Source: Enhydrobacter aerosaccus (GTDB lineage: Bacteria > Pseudomonadota > Alphaproteobacteria > Reyranellales > Reyranellaceae). Taken from it: a stretch of 43,613 bases of DNA. The position numbers and the translations under genes are program-made. Positions 25,668 through 33,500 of the stretch are shown here, in pieces (positions within the stretch are counted from its first letter, which is position 1; each line of letters starts with the position of its first letter). The stretch spans positions 1 through 43,613 of the forward strand of contig CAIWTJ010000193.1 in assembly GCA_903915535.1 (NCBI GenBank). The letters are read 5' to 3'. The notes below the pieces were generated by a model. It was not told the DNA's origin. It searched no databases and saw only the letters and a program-made list of their open reading frames with translations.

Positions 25668-26045
25668 ATGCCAATACGCTGGGAAGCCGATCATGCGCAG
25701 AAAATCGTCCGGGTCACCGGTGAAGGGGTCGTCGGGCTGAAGGACATCGAGATCTATCTCGACCAGATCGTGACGGCGGGGGCGATGCCCTACGGCAAGC
25801 TGTTCGACGTCACCAAGGTGGATCCGAAGTACGACGACCACGACCTCATGATGCTGGGCGCGCGCATGAGCGCCTATCGCGCGACGATGAAGAACGGACC
25901 ACTCGTCTTCGTCGTGGCCGACGGGCCGGTGTTCGAGGCGGTCCAGCGCTACATCAACCTCGCGCCGGCCGAGCGCGCGGTCGAGGTATTCTCGACCGTC
26001 CCCGAGGCAGAGGCCTGGCTGGCGGCACAGCCCAGGGCGGACTGA
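25668..26045 (+). CDS. STAS/SpoIIAA-like small protein
   Basis: A 125-residue soluble protein. The pattern IVRVTGEGVVGLKDIEIYLDQIV...PYGKLFDVTKVD...VFVVADGPVFEAVQRYINLA...VEVFSTVPEAEAWL matches the alternating strand/helix order of SpoIIAA/STAS-like proteins, in particular the C-terminal 'VEVFxTxxEAExWL' signature. The function of stand-alone members in Gram-negative bacteria is unknown; binding of a small ligand or partner protein is assumed. It follows the protease gene by 23 bp and converges on the MocR gene. Confidence 0.75.
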   Translation: MPIRWEADHAQKIVRVTGEGVVGLKDIEIYLDQIVTAGAMPYGKLFDVTKVDPKYDDHDLMMLGARMSAYRATMKNGPLVFVVADGPVFEAVQRYINLAPAERAVEVFSTVPEAEAWLAAQPRAD

Positions 26046-26055
26046 GGATCGAGCG

Positions 26056-27498
26056 CTAGCGGCAGACGCGGCGCAACACCGCAAGGGCCGCCGGCATGTC
26101 CGCCTCGGGCGTGCCGGCGTAGCCCAGGATCAGTCCGTGTTTCTTCGCGCGGCCCGCGTAGCAGGCGGAGAGCGGCGAGACGCTGACGCCGTGGGCGGCG
26201 CAGGCCGCGGCCACGGCATGATCGTCGAAGGCGGGGGCGATCGCAGCCGAAGGCCGCGCGATCAGATGCATGCCGCCGGGATCGGGCGCCAGGTCCAGCA
26301 GACCCTTGAGCGGACGTTGCGCGGCGGCGAGCAAGGCCTGCTGACGCTCGGCATAGAGAAGGCGCGTGCGGCGCAGATGCGTGGCGAGATGGCCGTCGGC
26401 GATGAAACGCGCGAGCGCGCCCTGTCCCAGCATCGAGGCGCGCGTAGCCGTGCCTGCCATGATCCCGAGCGCGGCGGGCGCCAGCGAGGCGGGCAACACG
26501 ACGTAGGACAGGCGCAGCGCGGGGAAGAGGAGCTTGGAGAAGCTGCCGAGATAGGCCACGCGGCCGGTGCGGTCGAGCGCGCGCAGCGGCGCCAGCGGCC
26601 GGCCGGCGTAGCGGTACTCGCCGTCGAAATCGTCCTCGGCGATCCAGCTGCCGGTGCGCTCGGCCCAGCTCAGCAGTTCGAGGCGGCGCTGCAGGCTCAA
26701 GACTGTGCCGAGCGGAAACTGGTGCGAGGGCGCCACGACCGCGAGCTTCGCCTTGGGGGCAATCGTCAGCGCGCGCTCGACGGAGAAGCCCTGGTCGTCG
26801 ACCGGCACGGGCACCGCTTTCACCTCGGCCATCGCCATCGCCTCGCGCGTGCCGATGAAGCCCGGCTCCTCGATCCACGCCTGCTCGCCCGCTTTCAGGA
26901 TCAAGCGCGCGAACAGCGACAGGCTTTGCCGCATACCGGTGGTCACGACGATGGCGCTCGCCTCGCAGGAGAAGCCGCGCGCCATGCCGAGATAGGCCGC
27001 GATCGCGGAGCGCAGGCCGCGATGGCCGAACGGATGCAGGGCGCCCGCGAGCGCCCAGGAGGGCTGGCGCCAGTCGCGTTCCAGCAGCTTGGCCCACAGC
27101 GCGAACGGGAAGGCGGCGCGATCGGGCTGGCCGGTCGGGAACGCGATCGGCGAATCCTCGAACGCGTCTTCGATACCGGGAGGGGGAGCGGCGGCCGCGC
27201 GGCGATCCACCTTGGGCGACACCAGCATCTCGTCGGGCAGGTTGGCCGCGACCGAGAGGCCGGAAGCGGCCTGCGCCACCACGTAGCCCTCGGCCACCAG
27301 CTGGTCCATCGCGAGCAGGATGGTGCCGCGCGCACAGCCCAGCTCCGCCGCCAGCAGCCGCGACGACGGCAGCTTCAGTCCGGGCGCAAGGCGGCGTTCG
27401 AGGATGGCGGCGCGGATCTGCCGGCCGATCTGCCTGTGCAGCGGCACGCCGGAGGCGGGATCGAGGGCGAGGCCGAGCGGGGCGGCTTTGCGGGACAT
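26056..27498 (-). CDS. MocR/PdxR-type transcription regulator
   Basis: A 480-residue fusion. Residues about 10-75 form a GntR winged helix (GVPLHRQIGRQIRAAILERRLAPGLKLPSSRLLAAELGCARGTILLAMDQLVAEGY). The rest is a fold-type I aminotransferase domain with the PLP lysine in YLGSFSKLLFPALRLSY. Such regulators sense pyridoxal phosphate or an amino compound and control a divergent gene. Here the divergent partner is a pyridoxamine-phosphate-oxidase-fold gene 86 bp away, a good candidate target. The ATG at 27498 is preferred; the frame continues to 27546 without a clear ribosome site. Confidence 0.9.
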   Translation of the reverse strand: MSRKAAPLGLALDPASGVPLHRQIGRQIRAAILERRLAPGLKLPSSRLLAAELGCARGTILLAMDQLVAEGYVVAQAASGLSVAANLPDEMLVSPKVDRRAAAAPPPGIEDAFEDSPIAFPTGQPDRAAFPFALWAKLLERDWRQPSWALAGALHPFGHRGLRSAIAAYLGMARGFSCEASAIVVTTGMRQSLSLFARLILKAGEQAWIEEPGFIGTREAMAMAEVKAVPVPVDDQGFSVERALTIAPKAKLAVVAPSHQFPLGTVLSLQRRLELLSWAERTGSWIAEDDFDGEYRYAGRPLAPLRALDRTGRVAYLGSFSKLLFPALRLSYVVLPASLAPAALGIMAGTATRASMLGQGALARFIADGHLATHLRRTRLLYAERQQALLAAAQRPLKGLLDLAPDPGGMHLIARPSAAIAPAFDDHAVAAACAAHGVSVSPLSACYAGRAKKHGLILGYAGTPEADMPAALAVLRRVCR

Positions 27499-27584
27499 GA
27501 CTGGTACAGGCGGTTTTCCGGGAACTGGCCCTTTCGTATAGACCACATTGGCCGCAAGGTCCGCTCCGCATTTCAGGAGTCCGC
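27499..27584. promoter_or_regulatory. MocR / PNPOx-like divergent control region
   Basis: The 86-bp gap holds two half-site-like direct repeats, CTGGTAC at 27501-27507 and CTGGCCC at 27525-27531, 24 bp apart, as MocR sites often come in direct repeats. A TATAGA at 27537-27542 could be a -10 element for the plus-strand gene. A strong AGGAG (27575-27579) precedes its ATG. Binding is inferred only from the divergent gene order. Confidence 0.35.
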
Positions 27585-28313
27585 ATGAGTACGACGACAG
27601 AGAACACGGCCGAGGCCTTCGGCGTCACCAACGTGAACAAGGTGAAGCGCGTGCACGAGCGCGGCCGCTACGACAAGAAGAGCGTCTACGAGATCCTCGA
27701 CGCCGCACTCGTCTGCCACATCGCCTATGTGATCGACGGAAGGCCCTACTGCACGCCGACCAGCTTCTGGCGCGAGGGCGACCATCTCTACTGGCACGGC
27801 TCCTCGGCCAGCCGGATGATCCGCCAGACCAAGGAGGGCGTGCCGGTCTGCCTCACGGTCACGCATCTCGACGCGCTGGTGATGGCACGCTCGGGCTTCC
27901 ACCACTCGGTGAACTATCGCGCGGTGATGGCGTTCGGCACGGCGCACTTCATCGAGGATCCGGCGGAGAAGCTCGCGCTGATGGACCGCTTCATCGACCG
28001 CATCTACCCCGAGCGCTCGAAGATCATCCGCCAGCCCAACCCGCAGGAGTTCAAGGCCACGACCATGATGGGCATGGAGATCGAACATGCCTCGGGCAAG
28101 ATCCGCGACAAGCATGTGTCGGACGAGGAGGAGGATTACGAAGGCGTGCGCGCCTGGTCGTCGCTCTATCCGGTGACGCAGGTGATCGGCGCGCCGGTCG
28201 ACTGCGACCGCCAGATCCCCGGCCTCGCGGTGCCCGAGGGCATGTCGGACTTCAAGCCGGGCGCGCGGCTCGATGAGATCATGACCAAGAGCTACAAGCG
28301 CACCTTCGGCTGA
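27585..28313 (+). CDS. Pyridoxamine 5'-phosphate oxidase-family flavoprotein
   Basis: A 242-residue split-barrel flavin-binding protein of the Pyridox_ox_2/COG3467 type. Signatures are RYDKKSVYEILDAALVCHIAYVIDGRPYCTPTSFWREGDHLYWHGSSASRMIR (28-80) and the FHHSVNYRAVMAFGTAHFIED strand set. It probably binds FMN or F420-like cofactor; true PNP oxidase activity is unproven for this group. The AGGAG five bases before the ATG supports the start. The divergent MocR protein is the likely regulator. A strong hairpin at 28331-28358 follows and could end its transcript. Confidence 0.88.
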   Translation: MSTTTENTAEAFGVTNVNKVKRVHERGRYDKKSVYEILDAALVCHIAYVIDGRPYCTPTSFWREGDHLYWHGSSASRMIRQTKEGVPVCLTVTHLDALVMARSGFHHSVNYRAVMAFGTAHFIEDPAEKLALMDRFIDRIYPERSKIIRQPNPQEFKATTMMGMEIEHASGKIRDKHVSDEEEDYEGVRAWSSLYPVTQVIGAPVDCDRQIPGLAVPEGMSDFKPGARLDEIMTKSYKRTFG

Positions 28314-28330
28314 ACAAGGTCGGGTGATAT

Positions 28331-28358
28331 AAGGGTCCCTCGTTAGCGAGGGACCTTT
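28331..28358 (+). promoter_or_regulatory. 12-bp hairpin covering the Shine-Dalgarno of the GST gene
   Basis: Positions 28331-28342 pair with 28347-28358 (twelve pairs, one G-T), with a TTAG loop, and the 3' arm ends in TTT. The only Shine-Dalgarno-like sequence for the next gene, GAGGGA at 28348-28353, is buried in the 3' arm, and the ATG begins three bases after the hairpin. It can act as a rho-independent terminator for the upstream gene, as a lock on translation of the GST, or both. TATAAG just before it could be a promoter. Confidence 0.7.
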
Positions 28359-28361
28359 GCA

Positions 28362-29000
28362 ATGCTGCGCATTCTCGGCCGGAAGAATTCGTTCAACGTC
28401 CGCAAGGTCCTGTGGGTCTGCGGCGAGCTGGGCGTACCGTTCACGCGCGAGGACTGGGGGCGCGGCTTCACGCCGACGTCCGATCCGGCCTTCCTGGCGC
28501 TCAATCCGATCGGGCTCATTCCCTGCGTGATCGACGACGGGATCGTGCTGCGCGAGAGCAACGCCATCGTGCGCTATCTCGCGAGCAAGCACGGCGGCGA
28601 CACGGGCAAGGACGCAATCTACCCGAAGGATCTCGTGACGCGCTGCCATGTCGAGCAGTGGATGGACTGGGCCAACTACGAGACCTCGATCTCGCTGCGC
28701 GGCGCCTTCCTGGGCGGCATGCTGAACGAGCCGCCGTGGAACCATCCGTGGTTCGTCGAGACCGGCCGCAAACAGATCACCAAGGAAGTCGGCCAGCTCG
28801 AGGAGCACTTCACGCGCATCGGCCCCTACGTCTGCGGCGAACACTTCACGCTCGGCGACATTCCGGTCGGCCTCGTGGTCAACCGCTGGTTCGCACTCAG
28901 GTTCGACGACAAGCCGGACTATCCGGCGGTCGCGCGGTACTTCGAGAAGCTCACCGAACGCGCGCCGTACCGCGAGCACGTGCGCAACGGCCTTCCCTAA
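28362..29000 (+). CDS. Glutathione S-transferase family protein
   Basis: A 212-residue GST. The N-terminal domain shows RILGRKNSFNVRKVLWVCGELGVPFTRED (S10 or N11 in the catalytic turn), NPIGLIPCVIDDGIVLRESNAIVRYLA (cis-Pro and glutathione site) and the C-terminal domain ends with EHFTLGDIPVGLVVNRW and YPAVARYFEKLTER. Cytosolic. The ATG at 28362 fits the family start exactly. It is unrelated in sequence detail to the GST at 4875-5540. Its expression may depend on unfolding of the preceding hairpin. Confidence 0.92.
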   Translation: MLRILGRKNSFNVRKVLWVCGELGVPFTREDWGRGFTPTSDPAFLALNPIGLIPCVIDDGIVLRESNAIVRYLASKHGGDTGKDAIYPKDLVTRCHVEQWMDWANYETSISLRGAFLGGMLNEPPWNHPWFVETGRKQITKEVGQLEEHFTRIGPYVCGEHFTLGDIPVGLVVNRWFALRFDDKPDYPAVARYFEKLTERAPYREHVRNGLP

Positions 29001-29006
29001 GAAGAA

Positions 29007-29032
29007 GGGCGCCCCGGTTTCCCGGAGCGCCC
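29007..29032. terminator. Hairpin between convergent genes, probable bidirectional terminator
   Basis: An 11-bp stem with one mismatch (29007-29017 with 29022-29032) and a TTTC loop lies 6 bp after the GST stop and 45 bp past the stop of the convergent bufferin-like gene. On the minus strand it is followed by TTCTTC. The position and strength suit a terminator for both genes, though neither side has a long T run. Confidence 0.6.
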
Positions 29033-29077
29033 AACGAGCGGCAACGACGCGGGGGGATGCAGCCGCCCGTCAGATGA

Positions 29078-29314
29078 CTAGAGAACCTTGCCGCCCTTGG
29101 CGGTGCAGTCGGCCGCGTCCTTGGCTTCGGTGAAGCCCTGGCCCTTGCAGGCGTTCTGGCCCTTGCAGGCGTTCGACGCGCCCTTGCAGGCGCTCTGGCC
29201 CTTGCAGGCGTTGGTCGCGCCGCAATGCACGCCGGCGGCGCTGGCGGTCGAGGCGACAAAGGTGGTGGCGGCGAAGATCGACGCGGCGGTGATGAAGATA
29301 CCCTGCTTGGTCAT
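29078..29314 (-). CDS. bufA2: Bufferin-type metal-binding peptide precursor (BufA2-like)
   Basis: A 78-residue exported peptide. An N-terminal signal sequence (FITAASIFAATTFVASTASA, cleavage about 26) precedes a mature part with six cysteines (31, 37, 43, 50, 56, 70), four of them in repeats of NACKGQ/SACKG, ending in FTEAKDAADCTAKGGKVL. This is the pattern of BufA2-type bufferins, ribosomally made, modified peptides that chelate copper in the periplasm. They are normally encoded with the MNIO enzyme BufB (DUF692) and partner BufC. Neither is present within this window, so it is an orphan here. The start at 29314 is supported by AGGGAG eight bases upstream. The longer frame to 29419 is not needed. 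Confidence 0.8.
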   Translation of the reverse strand: MTKQGIFITAASIFAATTFVASTASAAGVHCGATNACKGQSACKGASNACKGQNACKGQGFTEAKDAADCTAKGGKVL

Positions 29315-29594
29315 GGAAGTGCTCCCTGAGAGAACCGCACCGGGGATCGGCGCGGGCAGGATTAACCTGCTCCCTCGATACGCCTGCGGTCGAAACACCG
29401 GATGATCGCGGCGCATCACATCTTTTTGCGAGAAGCGTGAGCGGCGCGCTGATCCGGCGTGCCGAATCGTCCGTACCGCCGCACGTTAAAGCGCTTGGCT
29501 CGAGCGCCACACCAGGGCTGTCATCTCCGGCGCAGCAGGGATCAGGTCGGTGGTCTTTGCGAGGGCGAGGCAACTGCCAGGACGAATGGGTGTT
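29315..29594. other. Intergenic leader of the bufferin-like gene
   Basis: This 280-bp gap between the FGE-like gene and the bufferin-like gene has no convincing coding frame. It should contain the promoter of the bufferin-like gene on the minus strand. No consensus sigma-70 or EcfG-type box could be picked with confidence. Confidence 0.4.
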
Positions 29595-30410
29595 TTAGGG
29601 ATTTCCGCCCTCGACCGATCGTCCGACGCGCAGGCCGATCGCCACATCCCGGATCTCTGGATTGTGAAACATGCGCTCGGCCGAGCGCGACGCGCCTCGT
29701 CTCGACCAGTCGCCGCCGCGCGTCATGCGGTAAAAGCAGCTGCCGCCCGTCCAGACGGAGCCATTCGTCGGCGCACCCCGATAGTCTTCGTGGCGGCAAT
29801 CCTCCACCCACGACTGGAAGTTGCCAACCATGTCATACAGTCCGAACCCGTTCGGTGGAAAGGCGCCGACCTCGGAAGGTTTCTCCCCGCCCTCCGTCGT
29901 GAGGCCGCAGGTCCTGCACCAGGCGCCGGCGTAACCGAGATCGTTGCCCCAGGGATAGACGGTCTCGGAGCCTCCGCGGGCGGCGTATTCATACTCGGCC
30001 TCGGACAGCAGGCGATAGGACTTGCCGGTCTGACGCGAGAGCCAGGCGACGTAGCGACGGGCGTCATCGAAGGTTACTCCGGAAATCGGGTATCTCGCGC
30101 CGAGTTGATCGTCCACGTTCCCGCTGCAGGCTCCCGCCTTCATGCATGCCGCATATTGCTCTACCGTCACCTCGAACTTCGCTACGGCAAAGGGACGGGT
30201 GATGACCACCCGATGCTGCGGACCTTCACCGGGATCACGGCCCAGCTCGTGGCCCGGCGAGCCCATGGTGAAGCTGCCCGCGGGCACAACGACCATCTCG
30301 GGACAGTGGCTGCACTCCGTGAAGATGCTGCCCGCGTTGGCCTGGGCCAGCGCGGGCGAACCTGACGAGAAGGAGACGAGGAACGCCATGGCAAACAGCG
30401 CGTGAAGCAT
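29595..30410 (-). CDS. Secreted formylglycine-generating-enzyme-fold protein
   Basis: A 271-residue protein with a signal peptide (MLHALFAMAFLVSFSSGSPALAQA) and an FGE/SUMF1-type C-lectin-like domain: MVVVPAGSFTMGSPGHELGRDPGEGPQHRVVITRPFAVAKFEVTVEQYAACM, then VTFDDARRYVAWLSRQTGKSYRLLSEAEYEYAARGG, PWGNDL, NGFGLYDMVGNFQSWVEDC and TRGGDWS. Known members make formylglycine in sulfatases or act as periplasmic oxidoreductases (PvdO) or sulfoxide synthases (EgtB). No sulfatase is nearby, so the substrate is open. The start is set at 30410 where the signal peptide begins; the frame extends to 30665 without homology. Confidence 0.88.
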   Translation of the reverse strand: MLHALFAMAFLVSFSSGSPALAQANAGSIFTECSHCPEMVVVPAGSFTMGSPGHELGRDPGEGPQHRVVITRPFAVAKFEVTVEQYAACMKAGACSGNVDDQLGARYPISGVTFDDARRYVAWLSRQTGKSYRLLSEAEYEYAARGGSETVYPWGNDLGYAGAWCRTCGLTTEGGEKPSEVGAFPPNGFGLYDMVGNFQSWVEDCRHEDYRGAPTNGSVWTGGSCFYRMTRGGDWSRRGASRSAERMFHNPEIRDVAIGLRVGRSVEGGNP

Positions 30411-30749
30411 CGGGCGTGGCAGGGCCGGACGTTGTCGGGTTGGCAGGCTCAGCCGGCGCAGACGATTCCTGAAAGGACTCTCCTGAGCGCCGGCGTGTAG
30501 AGCGCGAGGCCAGTGTCCCATCAAAGCTTTGCTCCTCGCTTGCCGTCGAAAAATCTCGCGCGGTCGCGGCGAGCGTGTCAACAGGCGCGAGGCGAGGATT
30601 GCAGCCCTGCTGCGCTTCCTCAACCAGGGCGGTTGTTCTTTGCCGATACAGTCGATAATTTTCACATGACGGGCGAGGAGCCGGGCTTGGTTGAGCCCCC
30701 CTTCGCCGCGCCATTGGCGGGACGTAGCAACTTCAGCAGTGACTGACAG
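30411..30749. other. 339-bp divergent intergenic region
   Basis: No supported gene is seen between the FGE-like gene (minus) and the small membrane protein gene (plus). It contains GATAAT at 30654-30659 with TTGTTC 15 bases before it, a weak plus-strand promoter candidate. The part nearest the FGE gene is GC-rich with no clear element. Confidence 0.35.
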
Positions 30750-31001
30750 ATGAGAGCCTCCCTCCTGGTTCTGACGTCACCAGGCGTCCTTGCGACCGTG
30801 ATCGATTTCTTGATCGTGATCGGCTTCCCTTTTTGGCTTTGGTCCGCGATCAAGAGCGGCGAGCTCCGCTGGTACACCAGGACGACCCGGCGCGACGACG
30901 CGCCGGAAATGTTCTGGATCGGGTGTGCCGCTATTGTGTTGATATTCGGCGCGGGCGTTTTGGCGCTGGTCAATGTGATATCGCGGCACACGACGGAATA
31001 G
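30750..31001 (+). CDS. Small two-TM membrane protein
   Basis: An 83-residue protein with two hydrophobic helices (about 10-31, VLATVIDFLIVIGFPFWLW, and 55-77, MFWIGCAAIVLIFGAGVLALVNVI) joined by a charged loop. Base composition here is less GC-rich than around it. No family is recognised. It lies 18 bp before the BI-1-like gene on the same strand and may be co-expressed and act with it. Confidence 0.55.
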   Translation: MRASLLVLTSPGVLATVIDFLIVIGFPFWLWSAIKSGELRWYTRTTRRDDAPEMFWIGCAAIVLIFGAGVLALVNVISRHTTE

Positions 31002-31019
31002 ACGGAAAGCGACTGCATT

Positions 31020-31826
31020 ATGGTGGACAAGAATACGGCTGCCCCACCGGCTGGCGCAGAACAGGCAGTACCGCAGAGTCGCTGGCGTACGAACTTCCGC
31101 ATCGGCGTATATCTGGCTTTCGGTCTCGTGCTGTCCGCAGGCGTGGGACTGGTGTTGCTTCGGAATGGGGCAATGCTGAGCGCGGTATCGTTGATCGGGA
31201 ATGAAGATGGTTTGACGCCCGACGAACTCAAGGCGCTTGGTTTGCCCGACTCTTTTAGAGGGCCTGCCGAATCGGACCAACCGGTAGGACCGAATGTCTT
31301 CGGCTGGATTGTCATCCTCGCACCGCTGGGTCTGCTTTCGGGATTCGAAAGCTTCGGATCTCGGGCGGAAGCATCCGGCCGGTCGAAAGTCACGGCGACA
31401 CAGGCGACCTTCTGGTCCTTCTCCTTACTGATGGGTCCGAGTCTGGCGCTTCTCTTTCATTACTCCGATGCCGCCGCACGGCTCTGCTTTCTGGTCGGCG
31501 CCTTGTGCATCGCTGCGTGGAGTCATCGGGCGTTCCTGGACCGCCACCTCGGCCGCGCGGCGAAGACCCTGCTGATTGTTTCGATACTGGCCCTCGTCAA
31601 CTGGCTTCGGTCCGGATCGCTGTTCATGGGGGCGGTGCCGCTGTTTGTTCTGGGTATCGTCGCCTTTGCGATACTGCTCCTCGATGACGTGCGCCGTCTC
31701 GGCCGCGACGACGCCGGACGCGCGCCCCTCGATCCTGTGCAGGCGCCGGCGTACGAGGCGCTCAATCTCTATCTCGGCCTTGCTGGCCTCGCCCTTTCGG
31801 TTGCGGCGCTGGCCAATGGAAAGTAA
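31020..31826 (+). CDS. Divergent Bax inhibitor-1 (BI-1/YccA) family membrane protein
   Basis: A 268-residue protein with about seven hydrophobic segments. It follows the BI-1 order: R-x-x-F-R-I-G-V-Y-L-A-F-G-L-x-L-S near 21-38, GWIVILAPLGLLSGFES (94-110), the segment WSFSLLMGPSLALLFHY, then FVLGIVAFAILLLDDVRRLG with the conserved D pair, and a C-terminal ALNLYLGLAGLALSVAALANG. Bacterial members are pH-sensitive calcium-leak channels or interact with FtsH. A long insertion (52-92: LTPDELKALGLPDSF) separates the first two helices and is unusual. Identity to typical members is low, so the assignment is moderate. Confidence 0.65.
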   Translation: MVDKNTAAPPAGAEQAVPQSRWRTNFRIGVYLAFGLVLSAGVGLVLLRNGAMLSAVSLIGNEDGLTPDELKALGLPDSFRGPAESDQPVGPNVFGWIVILAPLGLLSGFESFGSRAEASGRSKVTATQATFWSFSLLMGPSLALLFHYSDAAARLCFLVGALCIAAWSHRAFLDRHLGRAAKTLLIVSILALVNWLRSGSLFMGAVPLFVLGIVAFAILLLDDVRRLGRDDAGRAPLDPVQAPAYEALNLYLGLAGLALSVAALANGK

Positions 31827-31833
31827 GGCGTCG

Positions 31834-32964
31834 ATGACCGGCTGGAGCGCTCTTTGCTTCTCTCTCGTCGCCCTGGCGTTCGCTGCGCCCGCCGCCGCCG
31901 AGCCGATCGAGATGGAGCGAGGCTACAAGCCCGGGGCGGCCTCCCTGGCCGTGGCGCGGGACGGCGGCACGTTCGTCGTCCTGCAATCGGTCGACCGCGA
32001 CGTGCGGCCGGGCGACGCGCCGAAACGCGCGACGCTGCTCGAGTTCCTGCGCTTCCGGCGCGACGGCGGCCTCTACGGGGCGGCAACGCTGCCGCCGGTG
32101 GGGAAGCGCGCCGAAGGCGTGCCGCGGATCGCGGTTCTGCCGTCGGGCGAGGTGGCGCTGTTCGCGCCTGGTGGCTATCCGGACGGTCCGCGCTCGATCG
32201 CGCAACTGCTGCGTCTGTCGGCCGACGGCGAGGTGCGGCACCGCGCCGACGTCGGCGAGCCGGCGCCCGACTCCGGCAACTGTGGCAACGGATTGCTCTA
32301 CGCCAACGTCTTGGAGTCCGGGCCCGAGGGGACGTTGCTGGTCGGCGGCGGGCGTTGCGACGGGCCGAACACACCGTGGTGGGTTCACCTTTCCGCCGAC
32401 GGCCGCAAGCTTGCCGAAGGCAGTGATTCGGGCTTCACCCCGGGGCCCGGCGTCACCGCCGCGGCATTCGAGGCCGACGGCCGCTTCCGGCTCGCCGGCT
32501 CGCATTTCAGCGGGATGGGAAAGTTCGATGCCACGCTCAGTTTCCACCGCGCGGACGGCCGGCTCGAAGCGCGCCACACGCTGCTGCAACAGGGCGGCGA
32601 GGTCGGCTGGACGTTGTTCACGTCCGATGGCGTCGTCTTCATCGGCGACGGCCGCCGGGACGACAGCGCGGTGCGCTTCTACGATCGCGACGGCAAGCTG
32701 CTGCGTTCCACGCCGTGGCCCGAGAAGAACTTGCCGACCAGCCTGATCGCCGACGGCGACGGAATCGCGGGACTTCTGGGCGACTTCGACGGACTGGCGC
32801 AGATCGTGCGCATCGACAGCAGCGGCAGGATCGCCTGGCGTTCGCCTCCAGCAAACTACCTGTCGCTTGCGCGCGCCCCCGATGGCGCGTTGCGCACCCT
32901 GGTCTCGCGGGCCGACGAGAAGGGCGGGTACACCGTGGATCTATTGACCTTCGCCAAACCCTAG
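31834..32964 (+). CDS. Secreted hypothetical protein, beta-propeller-like repeats
   Basis: A 376-residue exported protein. The signal peptide (TGWSALCFSLVALAFAAPAAAEP) begins at the ATG at 31834, preferred over the ATG at 31816 that overlaps the upstream stop. The mature part repeats beta-rich units such as LRLSADGEVRHRADVGEP, VHLSADGRKLAEG, FHRADGRLEARH, YDRDGKLLRSTPW and IDSSGRIAWRSPP, reminiscent of a propeller. No known family or catalytic motif is recognised. It is followed at 19 bp by another membrane protein gene. Confidence 0.75.
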   Translation: MTGWSALCFSLVALAFAAPAAAEPIEMERGYKPGAASLAVARDGGTFVVLQSVDRDVRPGDAPKRATLLEFLRFRRDGGLYGAATLPPVGKRAEGVPRIAVLPSGEVALFAPGGYPDGPRSIAQLLRLSADGEVRHRADVGEPAPDSGNCGNGLLYANVLESGPEGTLLVGGGRCDGPNTPWWVHLSADGRKLAEGSDSGFTPGPGVTAAAFEADGRFRLAGSHFSGMGKFDATLSFHRADGRLEARHTLLQQGGEVGWTLFTSDGVVFIGDGRRDDSAVRFYDRDGKLLRSTPWPEKNLPTSLIADGDGIAGLLGDFDGLAQIVRIDSSGRIAWRSPPANYLSLARAPDGALRTLVSRADEKGGYTVDLLTFAKP

Positions 32965-32983
32965 GAAGAGTTCGATCACGCCC

Positions 32984-33439
32984 ATGCCGATGATGCCGAA
33001 GATCTTGAAAACCACCGGAATCTGGATCCTGGCACTCCTGCTCGGCGCCTTCGTTCCCGCCCTGGCGTTTTGCGTTACCCTGCTGGACCTCTCGTTTCTC
33101 ATGCTTGCCTTCCCGATCACGCTCGCCCACGCCGTGATCTTCGGCCTGCCGGCGGCACTCCTCTATCGCGCGATGAAGTGGACCGGACCGGTCTGTGCTG
33201 CCCTAGGCGGGTTCATCATCGGGGCGGTGCCGTTGGGCATCTACATGTGGCCGGTGGACCGGGCGACCGGCGCAAATGCCTGGAACGCCACCGCGCAGAC
33301 CATTCGCGATGGCGTGCCGACCTTGCAGGGCTGGCTCCAGTATGCCGAATTTCACGGCAGTATGGGTCTAGCGGGCGTCGTCGGCGCCCTGACGTTCTGG
33401 GCGATCCTGAAGTGGGGCGGCGTCCTCCGGACTTCATAG
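32984..33439 (+). CDS. Four-TM membrane protein of unknown function
   Basis: A 151-residue protein with four hydrophobic segments (about 12-33, 37-60, 70-90 and 126-146) and no enzymatic motif. The first residues (MPMMPKILKTTG) give two possible ATGs. It ends 61 bp before the convergent asparaginase gene. No family is recognised. Confidence 0.65.
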   Translation: MPMMPKILKTTGIWILALLLGAFVPALAFCVTLLDLSFLMLAFPITLAHAVIFGLPAALLYRAMKWTGPVCAALGGFIIGAVPLGIYMWPVDRATGANAWNATAQTIRDGVPTLQGWLQYAEFHGSMGLAGVVGALTFWAILKWGGVLRTS

Positions 33440-33500
33440 CCGCGCTGAAGACGGACTCCAGGAAATGGGGCGGTCACCACCGCCGTCGTGAAGACACGCG

